Source: Chromatiales bacterium (lineage in GTDB: Bacteria; Pseudomonadota; Gammaproteobacteria; Xanthomonadales; SZUA-36). From it: DNA of 64,000 bases. The stretch's first letter is position 1. Every line of letters starts with the position of its first letter. Where the stretch lies: the NCBI GenBank assembly GCA_024640045.1, contig JAHEFS010000001.1:38395-102394 (forward strand). Direction: 5' to 3'. Below, piece after piece: positions 16,411 to 24,286 of this stretch. The notes under the pieces are model-generated. The model did not search any database. It was given only the letters and a program-made list of their open reading frames with translations, and was not told where the DNA came from. The position numbers and the translations under genes were made by a program.

Positions 16411-16457
16411 GATAGTTAAAATTGAATATATATATGATCTCAATAGTTAAATTCAAT
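16411..16457. promoter_or_regulatory. AT-rich region with two 31-bp-spaced direct repeats
   Basis: ATAGTTAAA occurs at 16412-16420 and again at 16443-16451, exactly 31 bp apart (about three helical turns), within a very AT-rich stretch in a 60% GC chromosome. The first copy continues as ATTGAAT and the second as TTCAAT. It lies between divergent rubrerythrin and tspO and is a good candidate for a tandem regulator site or promoter for either gene. The regulator cannot be named. Confidence 0.4.
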
Positions 16458-16563
16458 CGTTAGTTTGCCGTAACTGGGCATTATCTCGCAGGCTGGTTGA
16501 TCGAATGTTGACCAGCCTCAATAATGGATGCGGTCGGTAGCCGCATATCACAAGGAGAATGCG

Positions 16564-17049
16564 ATGAAACGCTGGGGTTCACTGCTATTTTTTCTCGCTC
16601 TCGTGGTGTTGGTCTCCTGGTGGGGCAGCCGTTTTATGCCCGGCGAGTGGTACGCGGGCCTGACCAAACCCAGTTGGAACCCTCCTTCGTGGCTATTCGG
16701 GCCAGTATGGTCAACGCTTTACATTCTTATGGCAGTCGCGGCGTGGCAGATCTGGAACACCGATCATCCGCGAAAGGTACAGGCGATCGCGCTCTGGATC
16801 GGGCAGTTGGTTGTCAACGGCGCGTGGTCCTGGCTGTTCTTCGGGCTGCATCGGCCGGGCATCGCCATGTTCGAGTTGGCGGGCCTGGTGGTGCTCGTGC
16901 TGCTGACTATTCGAATGTTTCATGCCATCAGGCCCGTCGCAGCCAGCCTGATGGTTCCCTACCTGGTCTGGATCACTTTTGCGCTGGCGCTGAATGTCGC
17001 GCTGTGGCGGCTGAATGGCGGTGGCGTCGCCAGCTTGACCGGCGGTTGA
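16564..17049 (+). CDS. tspO: TspO/MBR family tryptophan-rich sensory protein
   Basis: A 161-residue five-helix membrane protein. The family signature is clear: WYAGLTKPSWNPPSWLFGPVW (most of it), LYILMAVAAW, and YLVWITFALALNVALWRLN at the C-terminus. TspO proteins bind porphyrins and sterol-like ligands and are tied to oxidative or oxygen-dependent regulation. The ATG at 16564 is preceded by AGGAGA; an in-frame ATG at 16528 has none. It diverges from the rubrerythrin cluster across the AT-rich repeat region. Confidence 0.94.
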   Translation: MKRWGSLLFFLALVVLVSWWGSRFMPGEWYAGLTKPSWNPPSWLFGPVWSTLYILMAVAAWQIWNTDHPRKVQAIALWIGQLVVNGAWSWLFFGLHRPGIAMFELAGLVVLVLLTIRMFHAIRPVAASLMVPYLVWITFALALNVALWRLNGGGVASLTGG

Positions 17050-17064
17050 CTCGAGGATCGGAAT

Positions 17065-17439
17065 TCAGCGCTCCACCGCGTTGAATTCGAGTCTATTGCC
17101 GGCCGGATCCTGACAGAAGACCTGGATCAGTCTGATCTCGTCGACGCGTGTGGTGTGGTACTTGATGCGACGTTGCCCCAGCTTTCGTGTCAACGGTTCC
17201 AGGCGCTCTACCCGGAAGGCCACGTGATCCAGGGTGGTGTGCCCGAGGCCTGGCTCGCAATCACGCTCAGAAAGATGAACCAGCGCACGGTCCCCCGAAT
17301 ACAGCCAGTAGCCTCCGCTCGAGAATGCGGGGCGGAAGCCTTCCTTCAGACCCAGGACGTCCTCGTAAAATGCCTTCACCTGCGCCAACAGGGCACGTGG
17401 AGCACAGACGTTGATGTGATCGAGGTTGACCTGCGCCAC
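17065..17439 (-). CDS. VOC (glyoxalase/bleomycin-resistance) family protein
   Basis: A 124-residue vicinal-oxygen-chelate protein. The fold motifs are LDHINVCAP (metal His), FYEDVLGLKEG, TTLDHVAFRVE (second His) and the C-terminal FCQDPAGNRLEFN (Glu). It starts with GTG at 17439, with GGAGG about 9 nt upstream overlapping the end of the DUF819 gene, so it belongs to that operon. Substrate unknown. It is translated in the frame of a longer spurious reading frame extending into the DUF819 gene. Confidence 0.83.
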   Translation of the reverse strand: MAQVNLDHINVCAPRALLAQVKAFYEDVLGLKEGFRPAFSSGGYWLYSGDRALVHLSERDCEPGLGHTTLDHVAFRVERLEPLTRKLGQRRIKYHTTRVDEIRLIQVFCQDPAGNRLEFNAVER

Positions 17440-17444
17440 AGGGT

Positions 17445-18653
17445 TCAGCCTCCGATCAATTGGCCGAGCCGGCCGGTCAATATGGCCAGGTAGTTGCCTA
17501 GCGCATAGCCTATTAAGGCCATCAGGATAGATGCGGGTACCAGTGATTGGCGATGATGCGCAGCCACGATTGGCGCGGAGGCCGCTCCACCGATATTGGC
17601 GGCAGACGCGATGGCGAGGGTGTGGACGTCGACGCGGAACAGCCAGGCGCCGGCGAGGATGAAGGCGCCATGGACGGCAATCCAGACGTAAGCCATCAGC
17701 ACGAAGGCGCCCATGTCGGCCCAGTCCACGCCACTCAGATCCATGGTTGCCCCCACTCGCGCCACATAAACGTAAATGATGGCCATCGCGATGGGCTGGG
17801 CGGCGGGTAGTTTGCGAGCCGGTGTGACCGATGCCGCCAGGGCCAGCGTGGTCACCAGCAGGATCAACCAGGTGCTGGCAGTAATAACTGTGGCGCCTGC
17901 GACGACCACGGGTGGCAGCACTGCCGAAAGCTCCAGCGCGATCCAGGTGAAGCCCAGCGCCAACAGCGCCAGGTAAAGCAGGGAAGTCATGCTCGGGGCG
18001 GTTTCGCTGGTATCGAACTCGGATGCGGCCTGTTCCATTTGTGCAATTCGGTCTGGGGAAACGCGGGCCCACCGGTTGAATCGTTCGGCAAAAGCCTTGC
18101 TGCCCAACAGGATCGGCAGCCAGACGAGGTACACCATCTGGTCAGCGGCCGCGGCCATGGTCAGGTGTTCCGCCGTTCCTTCCAGGGCGGCGTGCGCCGC
18201 GGTCATGTTGCCGGTGCCCCCGATCCAGCTTCCGGCCAGCGTACCGAACGCGCGCCAGCTGTCCTGGGGCAGAGGGAACAGTCCGCCAAAACCCAGCTGC
18301 TGGCCGAGCCAGTAGGCCAGCACACCACCCAGGACCACACCGACGCTGCCGATCATCATCACGAACACCCCTTTGCCCATGATGCGAACGGCGCTCAGAA
18401 CATCGACCTTGATCAGCATCAGCACGATGAAAATCGGCAACCCGTATTGGCGCAAGAAGTCATAAGCCACACTCTGATAGGGGATCACGCCTGTGTTGGA
18501 CAGCAGTACGGGAGAGGCGTAGATGAATATCAGGGGGGGCAGAAACTCGAATATTCGCCAGCTGGTTTTGCGCTCCAACCAAAACCAGAACGTCACCACG
18601 GCCACCAGTACCGCCATGACGCCCACGGGCGAGTCGATCATTGCAGTGTTCAT
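17445..18653 (-). CDS. DUF819 family multi-spanning membrane protein
   Basis: A 402-residue integral membrane protein with about 10-12 hydrophobic segments. Features include GTLAGSWIGGTGNMTAAHAAL in the first half and the repeated-type ASAANIGGAASAPIVAAHHRQSLVP in the second half, typical of DUF819/YjcL transporters with inverted repeats. The start at 18653 overlaps the btuF-like stop by 4 bp (ATGA). It is presumably a secondary transporter or exporter; its substrate is not known. Confidence 0.85.
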   Translation of the reverse strand: MNTAMIDSPVGVMAVLVAVVTFWFWLERKTSWRIFEFLPPLIFIYASPVLLSNTGVIPYQSVAYDFLRQYGLPIFIVLMLIKVDVLSAVRIMGKGVFVMMIGSVGVVLGGVLAYWLGQQLGFGGLFPLPQDSWRAFGTLAGSWIGGTGNMTAAHAALEGTAEHLTMAAAADQMVYLVWLPILLGSKAFAERFNRWARVSPDRIAQMEQAASEFDTSETAPSMTSLLYLALLALGFTWIALELSAVLPPVVVAGATVITASTWLILLVTTLALAASVTPARKLPAAQPIAMAIIYVYVARVGATMDLSGVDWADMGAFVLMAYVWIAVHGAFILAGAWLFRVDVHTLAIASAANIGGAASAPIVAAHHRQSLVPASILMALIGYALGNYLAILTGRLGQLIGG

Positions 18654-19561
18654 GAATCTGAGTCCTCCAGGAATGTTCTTCGTAAGGTGTCCAGTTGGCG
18701 GCAAGCGACGAGGAAGCTGTCCAGGGTACGGCCAGTGGCACGGCTGATCTCGTTGGCGGGCAGCAGGATGAAGGCCTGGTTGCGCACGGCGCTCAATCGT
18801 GGCCACGCCAGCCAGTGCGCCAGCGGGTCGGCCTGGTCGGGAAGCACCGGTGCGATGAGCACGTCGGGGTCAGCGAGCAGCACGGCTTCACGAGAAACTT
18901 GCGGCGCCAGGACACCCTCCGCAGCGAAAACGTTGTGCGCACCGCAAATCGCCAGACCCTGGCTGACCAGGTGCTGTCCGTTTAATGTGAACAGAGGCTT
19001 TTGCGCCACCTGGTAAAAATAGCTGATCGTTTTCTTGCCGGCATAGGCGGCCTTCAGTTGCTCGAGTTTTTTCCGCGCTTCCATGGCGGCCGGCGGGCTG
19101 GGAAGTCCTGCAGCCGCTGCAATCTGATTCAGCAGGTTGGCAATATCCTCGGGGCGTTGAATCTCGGTTCGCCAGACCCGGATTCCGAGCGACTCCAGCC
19201 TGGACAACGCCGCCTCCGGATTACCGGAAGCCCAACCGATGACCAGGTCCGGTTCCAGCGCCATGATGCGTTCCAGGTCGAAGCGGAAGGCGTCGCCAAT
19301 GCGGGGGAGATTTCCCGCTTCATGGGGAAAGTCACTGTATTCCGCCGTTGCCAGGAGCCGCTCGCCTGCACCCGCGGCATAGGCCAGCTCTGCCAGGTGG
19401 GGTGACAGGGTGATAATTCGCTGTGCCGGTTGCTCGAGTGTGATCAGCGAGCCGTCCGCCTGCTTTAGCTCCGGCCCTGCAAGAGCGCTAGCCGAGGTCA
19501 GCAGGCCGAGGGAAATCGCGAAAAAACCGGCTTGGCGGCGCCTCGAAAAAGCCCGGATCAT
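18650..19561 (-). CDS. BtuF-like periplasmic cobalamin-binding protein
   Basis: A 303-residue helical-backbone periplasmic binding protein with a signal peptide (FFAISLGLLTSASALA). Typical BtuF/FecB features are RIITLSPHLAELAYAAGAG, the EYSDFPHEAGNLPRIGD region, and EPDLVIGWASGNP; the C-lobe has ADPDVLIAP. It should bind vitamin B12 or a related corrinoid for an ABC importer, but no BtuC or BtuD lies in the window. It starts with ATG at 19561, overlapping the ampE-like stop. An iron-chelate ligand cannot be excluded. Confidence 0.82.
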   Translation of the reverse strand: MIRAFSRRRQAGFFAISLGLLTSASALAGPELKQADGSLITLEQPAQRIITLSPHLAELAYAAGAGERLLATAEYSDFPHEAGNLPRIGDAFRFDLERIMALEPDLVIGWASGNPEAALSRLESLGIRVWRTEIQRPEDIANLLNQIAAAAGLPSPPAAMEARKKLEQLKAAYAGKKTISYFYQVAQKPLFTLNGQHLVSQGLAICGAHNVFAAEGVLAPQVSREAVLLADPDVLIAPVLPDQADPLAHWLAWPRLSAVRNQAFILLPANEISRATGRTLDSFLVACRQLDTLRRTFLEDSDS

Positions 19562-20439
19562 GCAATGACGTTGACGAGCAACAGCAGCGCCAGGACGGTC
19601 AGCCAGACACCCAGGTTTCTCCAGACCAGGTCCATCGCCTGCTTGAGGCAACTCAGCGGCCCGTCGAGTTGGTCCGCGTAGCCGTCACGAGCGGCCCGGC
19701 CACTCAAAACCACCTGCCTGGCTGCCATCAGCAAAAAGCCATTATCACCTTCAAACCAGCCGTGCTGCTGCTCATCGTGATACTGCTTCCAGCTTTGGTA
19801 AACAGAATCGAAATCGGTCGCTATAGCGAGTGAAAGGGTCATCAATTGAGCCACCGGCCAGTCGAGCACCTGCCGCAGTCGCCGGAACAGGCCCGCTTGT
19901 TCGCTGTCGAGCTCGAGGTCGCCCTCGTTCATGCGGTCCGCGATCCGGTACAGCAAGGCACCATAGATGCCAAGAACAGCGAACCAGAAAATGGTTCCAA
20001 ACCATCGTTGCAGTGCCTCGCGGAATACAAATTCAACGGCAGTTGCCTGGCACGCGGCTTCCTCTTCGGGCGGGTTTTCACCCATCAGGCTGGTCAGTGC
20101 GCGTCGTTGCTCTTCGTCATCATCGGCGTGGATGATGGCCTCGATGTCGGTATCCAGGTCGTGTGGGCCGAAGGTGTAAATCAAAACGGCCAGCGCGAGC
20201 AGGAACCCGCCCAACACACCCAGGGCCGAGACCAGTATGGAGTCGACCAGGCCCAGCAGCAGCAGGGGCACGCCAAAGTAGAACAGGAACCCGGTCACGC
20301 CTGACCAGCCAGGCAAATGACCGCACCGGTCGGAGCACCACTCGGTGACAGGCTTGATCCACTCAAACCGGTGCAAGCGGCCCAGGTCGCGCACGAAATA
20401 GCACAAGGCGAACGCAATGAGAATCGAAATGATGGTCAT
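19558..20439 (-). CDS. ampE: AmpE-like (CobD/CbiB superfamily) membrane protein
   Basis: A 293-residue membrane protein with four or five hydrophobic segments, grouped at residues 1-20, 47-95, about 155-175 and the C-terminal 25 residues. IYTFGPHDLDTDIEAI, FWFAVLGIYGALLYRIADRM and LDWPVAQLMTLSLAIATDFD resemble AmpE, the regulatory signalling modulator linked to beta-lactamase induction. AmpE belongs to the CobD/CbiB superfamily, so a cobalamin role is an alternative given the adjacent BtuF-like gene. AGGAAA precedes the ATG at 20439. No ampD is nearby. Confidence 0.72.
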   Translation of the reverse strand: MTIISILIAFALCYFVRDLGRLHRFEWIKPVTEWCSDRCGHLPGWSGVTGFLFYFGVPLLLLGLVDSILVSALGVLGGFLLALAVLIYTFGPHDLDTDIEAIIHADDDEEQRRALTSLMGENPPEEEAACQATAVEFVFREALQRWFGTIFWFAVLGIYGALLYRIADRMNEGDLELDSEQAGLFRRLRQVLDWPVAQLMTLSLAIATDFDSVYQSWKQYHDEQQHGWFEGDNGFLLMAARQVVLSGRAARDGYADQLDGPLSCLKQAMDLVWRNLGVWLTVLALLLLVNVIA

Positions 20440-20509
20440 CGGGCAATTTCCTGACGCCGCCATCCTTCGCGGCATGCCTGGAATTCTACCACGGCGGCCT
20501 GCTCAGCCC

Positions 20510-21499
20510 TCACGCGGGACGGTGATGCCGGTGTTCGCGGCATAGCGCCTCGAGGTCTTCACCGCAGCGCTGACGGAACCAGTCAGCCAGCAGGCGGAAA
20601 GCAATCGATACCGGAGGTGAGAGGAGAACCGAGCGGTCTTTCACGACCTGGACCAGGTCGTCCACCGTGAACCATCGCGCCTCTGCCAGTTCGTCGGATA
20701 TTTCGAATTCCTGACTGACCGCTTCAGCGTAGAAACCACACATCGAGGAGGCCGGAAAAGGCCAGGGTTGGGAAGACACGTAGCGGATGTTCGACAGGCG
20801 GATTCGTGATTCCTCGTAGACTTCCCGCACGACGGCGTCTTCGAGACTCTCACCAGGCTCGACAAAACCGGCCAGGGTTGAATAGCGACGGGGTGGCCAG
20901 TTCGGGTTCCTGCCCAGAAGGCAGGTGTCCTGGTGGGTCACCAGTACGATGATCGCCGGGTCGATGCGCGGAAACGACTGGCGCGCACACTCCTCGTTGC
21001 TGCAGACCAGCCGGTGGCCGGATGAGTTCAGGCGGTTTGGGGACCCGCATACGCCGCAGAAACGATGCCGGTGCTGCCAATAGTGGAGCGCCTTTGCATA
21101 GGCAAGAATGCCGGCATGTTTGGCATCCATGTCGATGGAAGCCCTTCGCAGATCGGTGAATGCCGCCTCCGGGTAAAGCTCCAGAACGTCATCTTTTTGC
21201 CGGTCCGTCACGGCTACCGTGAAATAGGTTCGCTTATGATCAGACCCCAGTAACGTTGGCGGTTGAATGAGGTCCGGTTCCGCCAGTTCCGAGGGTTTCA
21301 GGTAGACCGCCAGTGTTCCATCGGCATTGCGTGACAGCAAACTCCGGCTGCGCCACATCGGTACCAGGCGAGCATCGTCGCGGGCCAGCGCCTGTTCTAC
21401 CCACTCCGCATCATCGCGCCGCTCCACCAGGCGGTCCAGGCGGACCGATGTAAATCGATTGTTCTGGGAGCGTGTCAGTTGATCAATGTTGAGAGTCAC
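20510..21499 (-). CDS. nudC: NAD(H) pyrophosphatase / RNA deNADding enzyme NudC
   Basis: NudC (329 aa) hydrolyses NADH to NMNH and AMP and removes NAD caps from RNA. It has a zinc ribbon (Cys148, Cys151, Cys166, Cys171), the Nudix box at 211-233 (GFVEPGESLEDAVVREVYEE), and the NADH signature SQPWPFP at 243-249. It starts with GTG at 21499, 12 nt after erpA, so the two are probably co-transcribed. Length is slightly above E. coli NudC because of a longer N-terminal domain. Confidence 0.95.
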   Translation of the reverse strand: MTLNIDQLTRSQNNRFTSVRLDRLVERRDDAEWVEQALARDDARLVPMWRSRSLLSRNADGTLAVYLKPSELAEPDLIQPPTLLGSDHKRTYFTVAVTDRQKDDVLELYPEAAFTDLRRASIDMDAKHAGILAYAKALHYWQHRHRFCGVCGSPNRLNSSGHRLVCSNEECARQSFPRIDPAIIVLVTHQDTCLLGRNPNWPPRRYSTLAGFVEPGESLEDAVVREVYEESRIRLSNIRYVSSQPWPFPASSMCGFYAEAVSQEFEISDELAEARWFTVDDLVQVVKDRSVLLSPPVSIAFRLLADWFRQRCGEDLEALCREHRHHRPA

Positions 21500-21511
21500 T
21501 GACGCCGCTGC

Positions 21512-21886
21512 TCAGATTGAGAAGGAAGAACCGCAGCCGCAGGTCGTGGACGCGTTGGGGTTGCGGATGATGAACTGCGATCCTTGCAGGCTCTCGGTGT
21601 AGTCCACCTCGGCGCCTGCCAGATACTGGAAGCTCATCGGGTCGACCAGCAAGGTGACGCCTTCATTGGTGAATGAAAGATCGCCGTCTTCGGCCATCTC
21701 GTCGAAGGAGAAGCCGTATTGGAAGCCCGAACAGCCACCGCCCTGGATGTAAACGCGCAGCTTCAGGTCGGGGTTTCGTTCTTCCAGAATCAGTTCCAGT
21801 GCCTTGCGGGCGGCAGCGTTGGTGAAAACGATGCCTGGTGGGGATGTCTGTGCTTCCATGAAGGTTTGGGGTGCTCTAATCGTCAT
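21512..21886 (-). CDS. erpA: A-type iron-sulfur cluster insertion protein ErpA
   Basis: An A-type carrier that delivers Fe-S clusters to apo-targets. The three ligand cysteines are Cys52 ([11 protein letters not shown]) and Cys116/Cys118 in the C-terminal [11 protein letters not shown]. The GFSFDE and NPNAS signatures favour ErpA over IscA. Two starts compete. 21886 (124 aa) has GAAG upstream. 21859 (115 aa, nearer the usual length) fits a possible promoter TTGAAA-17-CATAGT at 21927-21899 but has no SD. A candidate small RNA with its own terminator lies just upstream. Confidence 0.93.
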   Translation of the reverse strand: MTIRAPQTFMEAQTSPPGIVFTNAAARKALELILEERNPDLKLRVYIQGGGCSGFQYGFSFDEMAEDGDLSFTNEGVTLLVDPMSFQYLAGAEVDYTESLQGSQFIIRNPNASTTCGCGSSFSI

Positions 21887-21956
21887 TATGGTGACTTCAC
21901 TATGGCGGCAAAAGCAGTGACTTTCAATGAATTCCAACGGTTGCCAATGGATTGCG

Positions 21957-22059
21957 CAAAAAACAAAAAAGCGGCCGAGGCCGCTTCCAGTCTTTCCGTT
22001 ATTGCTTTTTTTCTCTATTAGTTATCGTTGTTTTCGGCAAGGCCCCCAGAAGTTGGGAT
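21957..22059 (-). ncRNA. Candidate small RNA or terminated leader upstream of erpA
   Basis: A promoter-like pair (TTGACG, 17 bp, TATAAA; 22094-22066) is followed on the minus strand by about 100 nt ending in a strong intrinsic terminator (21986-21961). The predicted RNA begins near 22059 with a short CCCA/UGGG hairpin and continues through an A-rich, probably unpaired middle with two GGAAs. It ends in the GC stem and U-tract. No open reading frame of note is inside. It could be a free small RNA or an attenuated erpA leader. I do not recognise it as a known family. Confidence 0.5.
21961..21986 (-). terminator. Strong intrinsic terminator on the minus strand
   Basis: On the minus strand AAGCGGC, CTCG loop and GCCGCTT (21986-21969) form a 7-bp stem followed by TTTTTTGTTTTTT counting the stem end. 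This is a textbook Rho-independent terminator. It closes either the cysQ-side transcript or the short RNA starting near 22059. It precedes erpA by about 75 nt. Confidence 0.85.
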
Positions 22060-22065
22060 GCGGCT

Positions 22066-22094
22066 TTTATACCCTTCAGTCCGCAGTCCGTCAA
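22066..22094 (-). promoter_or_regulatory. Near-consensus sigma-70 promoter, minus strand
   Basis: TTGACG (22094 to 22089) and TATAAA (22071 to 22066) are each one base from consensus and separated by exactly 17 bp. The sequence upstream is A/T-rich (AAAGCTAAAAAGATTT), resembling an UP element. It is the best promoter match I noticed in the window and points at the candidate small RNA and erpA. Confidence 0.7.
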
Positions 22095-22151
22095 GCCGTT
22101 GGTGAAATCTTTTTAGCTTTCAGTTCGCGCCGCATTAAAATTAGAAAAAAC

Positions 22152-22943
22152 TTATATATCAGTCACTTTCCCGGGCCAGTCCTGCCCGGCATCGCCGTAC
22201 ACCAGAAATTCGGGGTTGAGCACACTCTCGCGGCGGTTGTAGGCCAGGCGTTCGCCATCCAGGGTCACCACTGCCCCACCGGCTGCTTCTACCACGGCTT
22301 GTGCTGCCGCAGTGTCCCACTCAGAGGTCGGCCCGAAGCGGGGGTAGAAATCAGCCTTGCCTTCGGCCACCAGGCAGAATTTCAGCGAACTGCCCATGCT
22401 GACCATTTGGTGCGGACCAATCGCTGCCAGTCGGCGGGCCGTGTCGGGGTTGGCATGTGAACGGCTACCCACCACGATCGGTGGTGAGGCAGCGGGAATC
22501 CGCACACTGATGGACTCAGGGTGCGCTTCGCCCTTTTGTCTGAAGCAGCCCACATCCCGGGAGCCGAAATAGTCGAGCCCCTGAACCGGCACGTGGACGA
22601 CGCCGATGGCCGGATAATGGTCACGGATCAGGGCGATGTTTACGGTAAATTCGCCGTTTCGATTGATGAACTCCTTAGTGCCGTCCAGTGGATCGATCAG
22701 CCAGAATTCGCGCCAGGCACCACGTTCGGCAAAAGGGATGGCCGCCGATTCCTCCGACATCAGGGGAACCGAAGGGGTCAGTCGTCGGAGCGCATCCCGG
22801 ATCACACGGTGGCTGGCCAGGTCGGCCTGGGTCAAGGGCGAGTCGTCGTCCTTGATGGAAACCTCGAAGTCCCGCTGGTAGATATCGAGAATCGCCTTGC
22901 CGGCTTCGCGGGCAATGGCGACGAGTTCCTGCATCAGATCCAT
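22152..22943 (-). CDS. cysQ: 3'(2'),5'-bisphosphate nucleotidase CysQ
   Basis: CysQ (263 aa) dephosphorylates PAP (3'-phosphoadenosine 5'-phosphate) from sulfate assimilation to AMP. The Li-sensitive phosphatase motifs are present: SPLTQADLASH, LMSEES, FWLIDPLDGTKEFI and the C-terminal SEWDTAAAQAVVEAAGG. Start at 22943 (MDLMQELVAIARE), after GGGGG; the frame to 22988 has no family similarity. It follows nudE by 4 nt and is the last gene of the hisN-nudE-cysQ operon before the terminator region. Confidence 0.94.
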   Translation of the reverse strand: MDLMQELVAIAREAGKAILDIYQRDFEVSIKDDDSPLTQADLASHRVIRDALRRLTPSVPLMSEESAAIPFAERGAWREFWLIDPLDGTKEFINRNGEFTVNIALIRDHYPAIGVVHVPVQGLDYFGSRDVGCFRQKGEAHPESISVRIPAASPPIVVGSRSHANPDTARRLAAIGPHQMVSMGSSLKFCLVAEGKADFYPRFGPTSEWDTAAAQAVVEAAGGAVVTLDGERLAYNRRESVLNPEFLVYGDAGQDWPGKVTDI

Positions 22944-22947
22944 GTGT

Positions 22948-23505
22948 TCAACCCCCTTGATTGATGTTGGCCAGGTAGTCGCGGGCAATGTACAGGGCCG
23001 CGATGGTTCGCCCCTCGGTGCAATCCTCGCGGACGGTCAGCTCCCGCAGGCGGTCCAGCCGCCAGGGCACGACCTCGAGCTGTTCGGGTTCGTCTCCTGG
23101 CAAACGGCTTGGATAGAGATCGCGGGCCAACACGATGTGGGTCAGATGCGTCATGTAACCTGGGGCGAGGCTGAGGCGGTTGAGCAACACCAGTTCCCGT
23201 GCAGCGAATCCTGCTTCTTCTTGCAGCTCACGTTGTGCGGCTTCGAGCACGGACTCGTCCCGTTCCAGTCGTCCCTTGACCAGCCCGATCTCGTAGTGGT
23301 GCAGCCCGACGGCGTATTCCTTGACCAGCAGCACGGTATCGTCGTCCTGCATGGGCACCACGATCACCGCACCCAGACCACGGCTGCGCAGGCGCTCGTA
23401 GGAGCGGCGCTCGCCATTGGAAAACTCGAGATCCACCTGCTCGATGGTGAACAGTTTGCCGGGGTCGAGCTCGCGCCGGTCCCTGATTTTGGGCAAGCGC
23501 GCCAT
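22948..23505 (-). CDS. nudE: ADP compounds hydrolase NudE
   Basis: A 185-residue Nudix hydrolase. The Nudix box runs GRLERDESVLEAAQRELQEE then AGF. The N-terminal FTIEQVDLEFSNGERRSYERL and LAPGYMTHLTHIVLARDLYPS are NudE-like. NudE hydrolyses NADH, Ap3A and ADP-ribose. The ATG at 23505 shares one base with the hisN-like stop (TGATG). Pairing with cysQ is common in gammaproteobacteria and fits clearance of adenine nucleotides. Confidence 0.93.
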   Translation of the reverse strand: MARLPKIRDRRELDPGKLFTIEQVDLEFSNGERRSYERLRSRGLGAVIVVPMQDDDTVLLVKEYAVGLHHYEIGLVKGRLERDESVLEAAQRELQEEAGFAARELVLLNRLSLAPGYMTHLTHIVLARDLYPSRLPGDEPEQLEVVPWRLDRLRELTVREDCTEGRTIAALYIARDYLANINQGG

Positions 23506-24284
23506 CAGCCTGTCTCGCGGCCCAGTTTTGCATGCAGGGCCGCGTGCAGGGCAGGGTTTGCCGCCAGTACTGAGCGGGTGTCGAGGCAAATCGCCTGACC
23601 ATCCAGATCCGTAAAGATACCCCCGGCCTCGGTGACGATAAGGCTGAGGGCCGCGATGTCGAGAATGTTGACATCGGATTCGATGACCGCGTCGATTTGT
23701 CCCGAGGCCAGGCGATGGTAATGATAGAAATCACCATAGCCGCGCGTGCGCCCAGCCTCTGACAGCAATTTGCCCAAAGCGGCCCAACGGGATGACGAGG
23801 CCAGTGAGCCGATGTTACCGGTTGACAGGCTGGCGCCGGCACTGCTTTCAGTTTGGCTTACTGCCAGGCGTTGTCCGTTCAACCAGGCGCCGTCGCCGAG
23901 GGCCGCCCAGGCGACTTCGTTCATGGCGGGCGCGCTGGAAACACCGACGATGATCCGGCCCCGGTGCATCAGCGCAATCTGTGTCGAAAACATGCCATAA
24001 CCGCCAACAAAGCTCTTGGTGCCATCGATGGGGTCAACCAGCCACAGGTAATCGGAAATCTTGTCAGAGCGGCCATATTCCTCGCCAAAAATTCCGTGAT
24101 CCGGAAAGGCCTCGTTAATGACGCCGCGGATGCACTGTTCAGCCTCGCGATCAGCGATGGTCACCGGCGTTTGGTCGGGCTTGGTCTCGATCTCGAAGCG
24201 CCCGTGGTAATAATGCAGTATGGGTACCGTCGCTGCATCAGCTGCGGCCCGGGCCACTTCCAGAAAGCTTTCGTATTCACCCAT
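23505..24284 (-). CDS. hisN: Inositol monophosphatase-type histidinol-phosphatase
   Basis: A 259-residue member of the IMPase superfamily. Motifs: DQTPVTIADREAEQ, GIFGEEYG, LWLVDPIDGTKSFVGG, and SDVNILDIAALSLIVTEAGG. The RGYGDFYHYHRLASGQIDAVIE segment is the pattern I associate with HisN, which removes phosphate from histidinol-phosphate in histidine synthesis. A general sugar- or inositol-phosphatase role cannot be excluded, since no his genes are nearby. It starts 2 nt after the preceding small gene. Confidence 0.85.
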   Translation of the reverse strand: MGEYESFLEVARAAADAATVPILHYYHGRFEIETKPDQTPVTIADREAEQCIRGVINEAFPDHGIFGEEYGRSDKISDYLWLVDPIDGTKSFVGGYGMFSTQIALMHRGRIIVGVSSAPAMNEVAWAALGDGAWLNGQRLAVSQTESSAGASLSTGNIGSLASSSRWAALGKLLSEAGRTRGYGDFYHYHRLASGQIDAVIESDVNILDIAALSLIVTEAGGIFTDLDGQAICLDTRSVLAANPALHAALHAKLGRETG

Positions 24285-24286
24285 GT

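Noticed and set aside
17440-18072. N-terminal extension of the VOC gene, making a 335-residue protein
   Set aside because: The extension is the alternative frame of the DUF819 gene and is Arg/Gly-rich nonsense. The GTG at 17439 with GGAGG upstream fits a normal VOC domain.
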